A stretch of 64,000 nucleotides of DNA, taken from a virus. Positions 28,513 through 39,400 of the stretch are shown here, one piece after another. The number at the start of each line of letters is the position of its first letter. The first letter of the stretch is position 1. The translations under genes were made by a program, and so were the position numbers. The notes under the pieces are model-generated. The model was given only the letters and a program-made list of their open reading frames with translations. It was not told where the DNA came from and did no database searches. Where the stretch lies: IMG/VR virus record IMGVR_UViG_3300028920_002946, positions 1 through 64,000 of that record. The stretch is one strand, 5' to 3'.

Positions 28513-30261
28513 TCACTCCCCGAGTCCGAGAAGACCGAGAAAGGCCTTCAGCGCCTTTTTCGACCTCTCCAGACTCTTCGTCAGCTGCTCCGCCTGGTCC
28601 TCGGCGGCGAGGTTCTGGAAATATCCGCTGTCGATGGAGGGATATCCGTAGACGAACATCACCCCGGCCATGATGCCCTCCTCCGTCAGGGACGCGATGC
28701 TGGGCGTCTTCTTGTCCTTCGACCCTATCTGCAGTCCGCCGACCTCCTCGGTGAGGACGGCGCTGTTGAACTTGTCGACGAAGCCCTGCATGCCCCCGTC
28801 CTCCGGATGGACGGACAGCAGCAGGAAGGTGCCGGAGAGGCGCAGCCGGGAGAGCCTCTCGATGATGTCGGCGACCTTGTTGATGATGTCCAGGTAGAAC
28901 TTGATCTTCTTCTGGATGAAGTTGAGGTACTCCGTCATCGCATCGCTCGATGTGTCCACCATGCCGAGGAGCTTGTCCGTCAGCCTGTCCATGAGGGAGA
29001 ACAGCCTGTCGACCTCCGGCCCGAGAAGGGTGCGAATCGACAGCGACTGCCAATCGGACTCCATCTCCTCCGAGTCCACACGGTTCCCGTCGTCGTCGTA
29101 GAGCGTCTCCTTGGCGAGTTCCGAAAGCGGTATCTTGTTCCTCGGTATGGCGTAGACGGCCTTCGAGGCGGTCGGGGACTCGATCCTCTGGTAGAACGCG
29201 TTCTTGTCCCAGAAGTCGTACCCGACCTCGGTGAAGACCTTGTAGAAGTACATCTCGTTTTCTTTCAGGTCCGTGAAATCCACGTAGCTGTACCGCGGCC
29301 TGCCCACGACCGCGGGGAACCTCTTGATACCCTCGGCGTCGAACTTCTCGTCACGGTAGACCCTGACGACCTCGGTTTCCTCTTTCGCGCCCTTTGGCGC
29401 GCTCACCCTGACCTTGACGCCGTCTCTGTATCTTGACCTCCGCAGCACAAATCCAGACAGCGGGGTGCCGGGGTGATCCCACATGACCTTCACCCCCATG
29501 GCGAGATGGGTGGAGCCGTCCTCCTCCTTTTTCTTGTAGAATCCGGGCACCGCCCTCACGTTCTTGGCCGGGGAGGGGGTGGGGTTGCGGAGCCTGAAGA
29601 GGCTAGACAGCACTTGGAAGTTCTCGATGAGATCCTGCAGGAACCTCGGGTCGTTGGCCCCGCCGATCATGGCCAGCACGAGGCCGCCGACGGTGTCCTC
29701 CTTGCCGAACTTGGGGGCATCCTCGTCCTTGCTGTTGAGGCACGTGGCGTTGACGCGCTGCACAAACTCTCTATAGCCGCCGTTGACCGGAAGCACGAAG
29801 TCCTCGGAGCGAATGTCGAAGTCCGGGAAGATGAGGGAGACGTAGATGCCCGTCGATGCGAAACTGTCGATTATCTCCTGCACCTGCTTCACGATGATTT
29901 TCAACAGCACCTTCAGCAGGCGCGAGATCGACTTGAAGTCGCTTGAGAACATGCGTATGAGCTTCAACAGCCCCACGACCACCTTGGTCAGCTTGTCAGC
30001 GGCCTCGAGGAACCTCTCGATGCCGTCCGTCACCCCGCCGAGGTCGCTGAAGTCCAAGGCGAGGGACCAACTGCTCCATGCGTACCCCTTGCCCTTGACC
30101 TCCTCCGGCGAGTCCCCGCCGCCGGAGTCCGGTGGGGTGAGGTCGCCCGACAGGTCGGGCACCCCGACCACGGCGCTGTAGTCAACGGAGGGTATGTCGA
30201 GGTCGTCTAGCTTCGGCCTGACGTACTCCGGCGGCTCGTCGTATTTTATTCTCGTGCCCAT
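28513..30261 (-). CDS. Baseplate-region protein with central fibronectin-III-like domain
   Basis: 582 aa. The N-terminal part is helical (about 75-130: VTDGIERFLEAADKLTKVVVG, LLKVLLKIIVKQVQEIID). Residues 235-345 look like an Fn3-type domain (MGVKVMWDHPGTPLSGFVLRR, YSYVDFTDLKENEMYFYKVFT). Another helical block (residues 390-460) and a C-terminal amphipathic run (LERSKKALKAFLGLLGLG) follow. The ATG overlaps the preceding stop by 1 nt (TGATG), implying translational coupling with the 51-aa gene. Function unknown; structural by context. Confidence 0.77.
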   Translation of the reverse strand: MGTRIKYDEPPEYVRPKLDDLDIPSVDYSAVVGVPDLSGDLTPPDSGGGDSPEEVKGKGYAWSSWSLALDFSDLGGVTDGIERFLEAADKLTKVVVGLLKLIRMFSSDFKSISRLLKVLLKIIVKQVQEIIDSFASTGIYVSLIFPDFDIRSEDFVLPVNGGYREFVQRVNATCLNSKDEDAPKFGKEDTVGGLVLAMIGGANDPRFLQDLIENFQVLSSLFRLRNPTPSPAKNVRAVPGFYKKKEEDGSTHLAMGVKVMWDHPGTPLSGFVLRRSRYRDGVKVRVSAPKGAKEETEVVRVYRDEKFDAEGIKRFPAVVGRPRYSYVDFTDLKENEMYFYKVFTEVGYDFWDKNAFYQRIESPTASKAVYAIPRNKIPLSELAKETLYDDDGNRVDSEEMESDWQSLSIRTLLGPEVDRLFSLMDRLTDKLLGMVDTSSDAMTEYLNFIQKKIKFYLDIINKVADIIERLSRLRLSGTFLLLSVHPEDGGMQGFVDKFNSAVLTEEVGGLQIGSKDKKTPSIASLTEEGIMAGVMFVYGYPSIDSGYFQNLAAEDQAEQLTKSLERSKKALKAFLGLLGLGE

Positions 30262-30416
30262 CAGGGTTTCATCCTCTTTATCTGCGCCTCTGCCGTTTTG
30301 ATTTCCTTCCTCACCATTCGAGCGAGGAGGTTGAGAAGCATCCGCAACTCGTCCTCCAGAAACCCTTTGGACGAGTCATCAACCGTCACCAATTTCCATT
30401 TTGGTCTTTCGCTCAT
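30261..30416 (-). CDS. Small 51-aa helical protein between giant and 582-aa gene
   Basis: MSERPKWKLVTVDDSS... KRMKP. The frame extends upstream, but the ATG at 30416 overlaps the stop of the giant gene as ATGA, the usual coupling here. One amphipathic helix (FLEDELRMLLNLLARMVRKEI) and a basic tail. No known family. Its overlaps on both sides argue it is really translated. Confidence 0.65.
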   Translation of the reverse strand: MSERPKWKLVTVDDSSKGFLEDELRMLLNLLARMVRKEIKTAEAQIKRMKP

Positions 30417-33400
30417 AGCCCTGTGTCCCACACGGTTCTTTGATCGTCCTCGTTGGACTCTATCCTCTTTCGCAGCTGGTACGCCCTCTGATCGGCGCCG
30501 TACTCCCTGTGCATCTTGAGGAAGAGCCAAAGATGCTTGTTCGACACGAGCGCCTCGTCCACCACCCCCCGGCGTATCTGCGCGTACCTCGTGTTGCGGA
30601 GCCACCCAAGAAAGTTTTTGGAATCTATGGCGTTCGGGTTGTTCTCGTCATACCTCTCGGGAGTGTAGTAATCCGTCTCCCCCTCCCAGGGCTTGCCGAG
30701 CCTCCTCTTCACGTTGTTCAGCTGCGTGTGAAGGTTGTGGTCGGATACTTGCACGAACTTGATATCGCCCATGACGCCGAAATAGACATGGGACGGCTCG
30801 TTGTACGGCAGAGCCTGCGAGCTCTCCTCCGGCACCCCGTAGGGGACGGCACTGACTTTTATCGGCAACACCTGCACCCCGACCATGCCGGACCCGAAGT
30901 CACCCCTAACGGCATCGATCCATTCGTGGAGATCCTTGGTGTCCAAAGGCAGATCCCCTTGGTAATCGCCATCGGCCACGATTCCCACGTAATCGCTGTA
31001 GATGGTGGCATAGGAGGGGTTGAACATGTTGAGCAGGCGCATCCCCACCAAGCCCCTGAAGTCGGCCGTCAGCTCGACCGTGGCGCCCATCGGGAGGAAC
31101 GACGGCGAGGGCACGAGCAGGCGCGACTCGGCGACCCCGTAGTCGCCGGCGACCTCGGCCGAAACCCCCGTGAGCGCCGTGTCCGAGTTGATCGCCGCCG
31201 CGAGCCCGTCGAACGTGTATCCCGTGAGGTCGTAGGTCTCCGTCGCATTCAGACGGGCGTATCCGGTGGCCGCGAGGCTCGTGGTCACATCCAGAAGACC
31301 GGAGGCGTCCTCCCCCGAATAGTCCCCGTTGAACACGGACGACGGGAATATGGGGTTGAATGCGGGGTCGGCATAGGGCTTGAGGGCCGATATGTACGAT
31401 GCCAGCGACAGGATGGTGTAGTTGCCGGAACTTATGTCTATCGCCCCAGACGAGTACGGTCCGGTGTAAGTGACCGTGCACGACAACGTTATCTGCGACC
31501 TTGCCGCCGGGATGCTGAATGTCGCGTTCGACACGGCATAGCCGACGCCGCCGGAGGAAACCGACAAGGTGAACGCGGCCGTGGGCGCCGTCTGCTTGTA
31601 CAGCTGGGTCGCGACACCGGACAGCGACCCGGACGCCTGCACGAGATCCGTGCTGTCGTCGTCGTTGCTCAATGCCGCCGTGAATATCGCGCCGCCCACC
31701 CCGGGGAAGGTCTCCAGGTTGATGGCGTTCACCAACTCCGATATGGTGTCGTAGGAGGCGTCCGAGAAATCAAACGTCCGGCTGTACTGGTACGGGTACG
31801 AATAGGTCGCCGAGAGGGTCAGCGTGTCCGCCGCGTCGTTCACGACCATCGAGGACGCGGAGAACGTGTAGCCGTCCCCTTCGCCGACACCCAGGACCCT
31901 CACGTCGGACGAAAGGTTCAACTGAAGGGAGCTGAAGACGGTGTCCGGATCGGCCGGGTTGTAGGGGCCGTCGGGGACGATCTGGTATTCTGTCGACTCG
32001 GTCGAGCGGAGTCGCAGGGCGACATCCTTCCGAAGCACGAAATCGCGCAAATCGGCCTTGGGGACATCTTGCTTAAAGTCCGGAAGGTATCCGTATTCGA
32101 AGTAGCCCGGGTCGCGCGCATCGTCTCGCGTGTACCGCAGATTCGCGAAGAACCAGCTGCTCACGATGGGGTAGGAGTTTATCCTATCCACCAGGTCGAT
32201 GAGCGACTCCCTGTCGGGCGCCAGCGGGTCGCCCGAACCCGCCAAAGGCACCGCGATGTCAGCGACATTCGCACTACGGAAGTGCATGTGGTTGTCTATC
32301 ACCTCGTATTCCCGCCGGCCCTCCCCGTCCTCGTCGTCCCAGCAGTACAGGTCGAAGGCGACTATGTCCTGCCGCAGCCCGAGCGGGAACTTGTTGAGGG
32401 ACGTGTCGTGCGCCGCCTCCGGCCCGTCCATGAGGAACCCGGCCGTGGCATCCTCGCTGTACCTCTGGGTGCCGACGCTCAGTTGGACGTCGAGGCCCTT
32501 GCGGACGGAGAGCCTTTGCAATTCGTATCCGACGACGTAGCCGTACTTGTACTGCTCAACCCCGTTGTCGAACCGCACCCCGAAGTTCTTCTTGATCGGC
32601 ACGTACGAGGCATGGATCTCGTAGCTTTTGAACTCTCCTTGGATCGCGGGGTCTCCTATGAGTTCCGCCTCGAACAGCTGCAGGGCGGCCCCCGGCGTCT
32701 GGTTGCCCTCGCTGTCGAACCTCGCGGCGTTGATGGCCGACACGAGGTCGTTTATAGTGTCATGCTCGCGCAGATCTATCTGCAGGGCGGTTTCCGACAC
32801 GCCCCTCCTGACGAGCCTGAGGTATTTCAGGATGGTGACGCTCGGGGGATCCATCTGCTTTATATCCTCGAACTCGGACTCGGTGAGGACATCGCCCGCG
32901 TCTATCTTGTCGATGACCTCCTGCGGACCCATATACTCCTTCGTGTCGCCCTCGTCCATATCCACGAACTCTACGAACATGGACGCGTCCGGGCAGCGTA
33001 TGTTGATGACCTCGAAGAAGTCGGACGGCAGCGTCTCCCACTCCCCGGCGACGGGAAGCCCCTCTATGGCCCTCTTCGCGAGGTTGCCACCGTCGGTGTA
33101 CACGGGCCAAACCCAATAAGGGTTCTCGGGGTCGTCCTGGTTGTCCGTCGGGAACTTGTCCTCGATCATCTTGTCGAGGAACAGAATCCTCGGATCCGAC
33201 CCCCTATGGTCGGCGACGTTAGTCATCGATATGTAGTTCGGGTCAGACAGCGACAGGGCCGTCGTCGACCGCACCAGCAGTTCACAGCTGGCCGCGTCGT
33301 ACGGGTAGTGCGGGTACACAACCCCGACGAACATTGGCGTGAAACCATCGATGTCCGATGAGTTGATGAAGCCCGCGAGCGCATCCAAGCTGATGTAATC

Positions 33401-36400
33401 GCCCCCCTCGACGTCCTTCAATGAGAACGTGCGGAGATAAGGCGACACAACCGCATCCGGATCCGTAGGATCCGACAGGACGGCGTAGACAAGCATGGAG
33501 TCGCCCGCCACGGTCACCGATGCGGAGTCCACACGGTACCGCCCCGGATCCGAAACATCGAACCGAAGCGCGCGCGACTCCACAAGCCCGATCTCCAGCT
33601 TCCTCTGGCTCTCGTACATCGCCCTCGCGGTCCTCTGGTGCATGACCCCTATGCTAAGCCCCGTCACCCACCGGACATAATCGTTCTTCCAATCATCGTT
33701 GTTCTGGTAGTTGATGGCCTTGAACTCCTGCAGGGCGCCGTAGAACGACTCATACTTCGAGTACGCCGCCGACGCGTCCCGGTAGGATTGCGCTATCTGC
33801 GGCGTGGCGTCGTCCTCGTCGTGCACCCCGTCGGGCTTGATGACATCGAGGAGCGGGCCCCGGTCTCCGTAGCCCGCATACCCGCCGATGAGGAAGTACA
33901 GCGCGCGCTCGTACTTGACGAGCCGGGCGGCGAGCCAATCCGACACGCCCGCCGGCTCCCCCTCTTGGTAGTAGGCAAGATATCCCTTGTAGGCGCTCAC
34001 GTTGTCGAGCCGGATCCTGCCCATGGAGTACGCCCGCGCGATCTTGTCGTTGTAGTCGTACAGGTCGCGCAGGATGAGTTCCTCGAACTGCCATGCCTGC
34101 TTCTCCATGAGCAGCCAGCGGTAGACGTTGTCCGGGTCGTAGAAGTTCCTGTAGACCTGGTTGCCCACGAACCCGTACTCCTCCGAGACATCGGTGGCGA
34201 GCGGGTCGCCGTCATTGTCCAATTCGATGATGAGGCGCACCCACAGGTCACGATCCCTGGCCCTAAGGACGTACCCCTCGCGGTAGCCGCCCCTTTCGGA
34301 GACATCGTAGATGCGGTCAAACGACATATAGAAGTACTTCTCGAAGCCGTCCGTGTCCGCAAGTGCGAAATCGTTCTTGTAGAGCGCGTTCTGCGTCGAG
34401 GATATCTTGCGCTCCTCGATGAAGCTTAGATTCCTGAGATTGACCTCAAGTTCCTCAAGCTTCACGAACGCCAACGTGTCCTCGTCGTACCGCCCCGCCT
34501 GCAGGCGAACGTTCTTGTTGAGTTCGGGGATGCCGGGGAAAAGAAGGCGCAGGAAGTCGATCAAGGAGAACTTCCGTATCCTGTCCTTGTGCTTGACGTG
34601 ACCCTCGACCTCGCCGCCCTCGATGCGGGCGCCGTACATCCCCTCGTCGTCGAACATCGGGAACGCCTCGGCAGACGAGCGCGTGACCGACACGACGCGC
34701 CCCTCCCCGGGAAGCGCGGAATTGAATTGGTCCTCACTCGATGTCCGCTTGTCGTTCCTATCAATATTCACGCTGTATTGAAAGACACCGAGGGAGTTCT
34801 GCTTCAGCTTGTAGGTCTTGACGCCCTTCTCGGAGAGAGCCCTGTCGAGGGTAATCATCTCGTAGGTGTACCCCAGGCGCGACCCGTCGGGGCCGGATAT
34901 GATCGATTTGATCTCGTACTTGTTGTCATATCCCAACAGCCTCATCCTGTCGCCGACGGACACCCTCTTCAGCCAAGAGTATTTGTCGTCGTTCGCGCCG
35001 AAGGTCCTCTCGTCCTCCGGTATTTCGACGTTGTAGTAGGCGATCAGCCTGTCGTTGGTGTTGCGCAAAATCACGTGGTCGAGGTTCTGCGTCCAATAGG
35101 GGGTCACCGACTTTATTTTTCCGACGGTTTCCACCCTCCCGTCCGCATACTTGTACTGCACGTTGAAGCAGTAGACCTCGTTGTAGAGCCTGTACTCCGT
35201 GCCGAATCTGGGATAGTAGTGGGGGGCCTGCTTGTCGTAGCCCACAGGGAAGAACTTCGTGTACGTTGCAGGCACGCGCTCTATCTCCGCGTCCGTCGTC
35301 AAGGTGTAGTCGTCCGTGTCCTCCACGTACGCGTCCTGCAGGGTCAGCCTGCCGTCGACCTCCCCCACGGCGTTGCTGCGCGCGAACTTGAAGCCCATCC
35401 CGAGCTGGAGTTCGGCGCTGAAGGCCCGCAGGCGCCTCTTGTACCAATGGTAGAACTTGAGGAACAGCTCTTTCTTGATCTCCTCGTCCTGCAGTAGGTA
35501 TCGGTTGCCAACCACGCCCGCCGCCCAATTCGGCACCTGGTCGTCGGTGGGGGCGGTGTCCGACCCCTGCCCGTTGCCCGACCCCACGCGCTCCAGCAGT
35601 TCCTCGATCTGCGGGACGACGACAATCTCCGAGAAGTCCCTCTCCGTCAGCTTCTGGAGGTAGAATTGGTCGATGTTGAGATAGTCGAGGTAGACATCCA
35701 GCCTCGACCCCGCGGGCAGATTCGTGAAGTAGCGGCACGACACGTAGACCGACTCGCCCTCGTCCTCGGATCGCAGATCCCTGCCCATGTAGGACATCGC
35801 GAAGCGATCCAAATCCTCGATGGCCCCTTCCAGCGTCACGAGTCCAGCGTCGATGCTGTAGTCCTCGTCAAGAGTGAGGCGCCGGAAGTTCAGCGGCCCG
35901 AGTTCCTGCCACGACTCGAACCCCGTCGTCACGTGCACGTAGGACGGCAACCCCTCGTATCCGCCGTACGCGGCGCTCGGATACGTGTGCGACCAGTCCC
36001 CGTCTCCCACCAAACTGGCCGCGCCGGCGGAATCGACCGAGAACGGGAAATTGCCGGCGACAACCGACTCCACACGACCGATTCCCTCGTTGGCGAACTT
36101 GAAAAGGTCGCCGTAGTCCGAATAGGCCACGGTGGTGGTCTTGGTCTGCGACGCGCCCATCACATCGGTCACGGACTCCCTCAGCGTCACGCCGGAGGAT
36201 GTCACAACCATCGAGGCCGACCCGGTGTACCCGCCCGGCGCGGAGTATGAAACCCGTAGCACCCCGGTCGCCACATACGCGACCGCGGGTAGCGCGGTCG
36301 TCCCGATCGGGGCGAGGCGATATCGATCAAAATCGTCGCCGTCAAACAGATCCCTGTATGAGTCCGGCATCGTCACCGTGAAGGGATTGCCCCCCTCGAG

Positions 36401-39400
36401 GGACTCGACCCGGCCTATGGCATCCACCAAACCGTTCAGACCGTCATACTCCGAGTATTCCAGGACCGTCGTTTTCGTCTTGAACCCATCGACGGTCTCG
36501 ACGAGCGTCACAGACGACACCCCGGCCTCCATCGTGGCCGCGCCCGTGTGCGTCTCGGGGGCGGTGTACGACACCGACATGTAGGGCTGGGTCGGATCGG
36601 AGCCGAGGGGCACGGGCAGCGACGACTGTTGCACCCTGTAACCGGGCCTGCCGGACACCTTGTAGCCGGAGGGCAGCGCGGGGGTCACCCCCAGAGTCAT
36701 CGAGCCGCCGCCGGATTCGACGGAGGAAACGGATCTGACGATCCCGCCCTCCAAACGCAGAAGCGTGCCCGCGACAATGTTGCTCCCCAAGTTGCCCCGG
36801 AACGTAAGCGACGCGCCGTCCTCCGACCTGCTCAGCGGGTCGTTGGGCACGTCCTCCCAAACCACCCCGCGCTTGAAATAGACGGAGGGGTCGAGCATGT
36901 TCTCGGAGAAGGGCTCCAAGACTCCCACGGACGAATACTGCCTCCCGTCCCGATCCTCGACCGACACGCCCCCGACGCCCATATACTGCAGGGTGTTGGA
37001 GGGGGCGTCGGAAAACGCAAGGAGATCGCCGCCGACGAACCTCCACGTCAGATCCGCATCCCTCACCGTGAAGGACGACTGCCCGCGGTACGTGCGCAGG
37101 AGCGACCAGCGGAACAGCTCCGGACCCACAGTCAACGTGTAAGGCAGCCTTTGCGTTTGGAAGTCGTCGAACTCCTGCACCAAGTCGGCGCTGTAGGTGC
37201 CGCTCGCGAGGTAGTACTGCTCCGAGGACTCGCCCGACGGCGAAATCGTGAACGGGAGGTAGTCGGGGACCCTCGGGCCTATCGTCACGTTGTCGTTGTA
37301 CGTCGACTTGGTAGCCTGTATGGCGAGGGCCAAGTCATGGACGGTGGCGTAGTCGGATTTGCGGAACACGTACGGCACCGGGTTCGTCGTGCCGCCCACG
37401 GTCTCCGTGAGTGACACCGACTCAGGATCCACGAAGACGGTACCCGAACCCTCAAACCCCTCGGGCGCCTCGTAGCTGAGCGTGAATGCGGGTTCGGGCG
37501 TGTCATCGAGGATGGAGTTTCGCATGATGAGCGTGGTTTCGCCCACGCCGTAGACGGGCGTCCTCGAATACACCACCTCGGAGGGGGACCCCTCCTGCAG
37601 CGGGGGCTGTATGCTGATGACGGCCTGCCCGTCCTCGGCATCCACCGACATCACGCTGTAGACATATTTTCCGCCCACCATGAGAAGGGAGTCGACCTTG
37701 ATGCCCTGCAGTATCTCCAGCACCCCCCCGCTGAACGTCAAACTCTCCGCCCCGACAAGCGGCTCGCCGACCAAGGACGACGCGTCCGGCATCCGCTGCC
37801 ACGAGACGGGGCCGTCAAGGACGTGGAAGACCGGCGCGTTCAAGTCCTCGGGGAAGGATCCATGGACGGCGACCCTGGTGCCCTCGTCCCCGTACGCCGA
37901 TGACCGCACGCGGTAGTAGTAGACGGCGACCGGGTCGCGGTTCTCTATGCGCAGGACGGAGTCGGGCTTGATAGAGTCGGTGCGGTCGAAACCGTCGATA
38001 AGGAACTCGCTGCCGCCGGCGGGCAGCACGGGGTAGAATATCTGGATCGGCGCGTAGGGCAGCACCTCGGACTCGAAGCTGTAGGTGGCCACGACCGTGT
38101 CGTCGGGCAAGATCTCCAGCGTGTTTCGCTCCGCGTCCAGGGCGATCTGCCTGTTCTGGTCGGTGTACGCCGCGCCGCCGGTGTCCAGAGCCGCGCCCGA
38201 CCCCAGCACTTTCGCGTAGACGGGCGAGCCCATGAGTATGGACCCGCTGAAGGACACCCTGCCGGGGTCGCCGGGCTTCTTGAAGTAGTCCCGCACCGGG
38301 ATCGACACGACGGGGTTGTTGACCTTGAACAGGTACTGCCCGTCCTCGACGGCCTCCAAGGCGTCATCGATGACGGTCATGCGGTAGTTGCCAACCTCGC
38401 CCGGCTTGGACTGCAGTATGCAATGCATCTGCGACAGGGGCGTGTAGGTGGCCTCCAAGGACAAAACGTCCTCCGAGTAGACCGAGGGGTCGACCAGGGT
38501 GACCCTGCCGGTGAAATGGCTTATCTCGAAGTCCTCGCCCTCGGTCAAAACCGAACTCCCCGTTTCGACCCTCCCATATTGATCCGTCCTGCTCCACTTC
38601 TTGACGATGCTGACCGAGTCCGCGAGCACCGGGTACTTGGAGAGCCGCGGCGCGGCGCGGTCGATCTTCTCCACCTCGACATCCTCGCCCTCGACGTAAT
38701 AGCTGACCAGGACGGACTCGCCCTTTTTTAGCGGGGTGGTCATGCGGGCGGCTCCGGACGTGTACTCGATCATGTAGTCCACGCCGACAACCATGTTGTT
38801 CTCGTCCGTGTCCTCGTAGTAGACGATGTCCCCGTCCGGCACCCCGAACAGGCCCGTCACCCCCGGTATCACCAAGTCATCGGGGTTCCGGACATCCGCG
38901 GCTCCGACGCCCTTGATCACGCTGATGCCGTTCCATATCAGTTCCCGCGGGACGGCGACGTGGTCGCAGGGCTCCTCCCTGTTCGCATGGTCAATGAATA
39001 CCAGCGTGCCAGCGTCGTAGTCCATGAGGTACTCGGAGTACCTCGGGACGTCGCCCTGGCCCACGGACACGGAGTCCGTTCCGTAGATGATCCTCTGCAC
39101 CGGCTTGCGCGCGGCGGATCCGCTCGATTCGACCTCGACCGCCTTCGAAACGGCCACGATGCCGCCGACATCGCCGTTGATCCCGGTCACCTGCAGTTCG
39201 TCGCTCAGGGTGCCCAAGAACTTGATGTACGCCGACAGCCTCTCCTCGTACGGGGGGTAGGGGTAGGAGAACTCGGGCGAGTTGCTGTAGTTGACGACGT
39301 AGTCCTCGAACTCCGTCCTCCGCCGCACCTCCCCCTGCGCGTCGCCCCAATAGACCTGCAGGCTGGCGTGCGGGTACGGCAGGGGGCTGAGGCCGACATC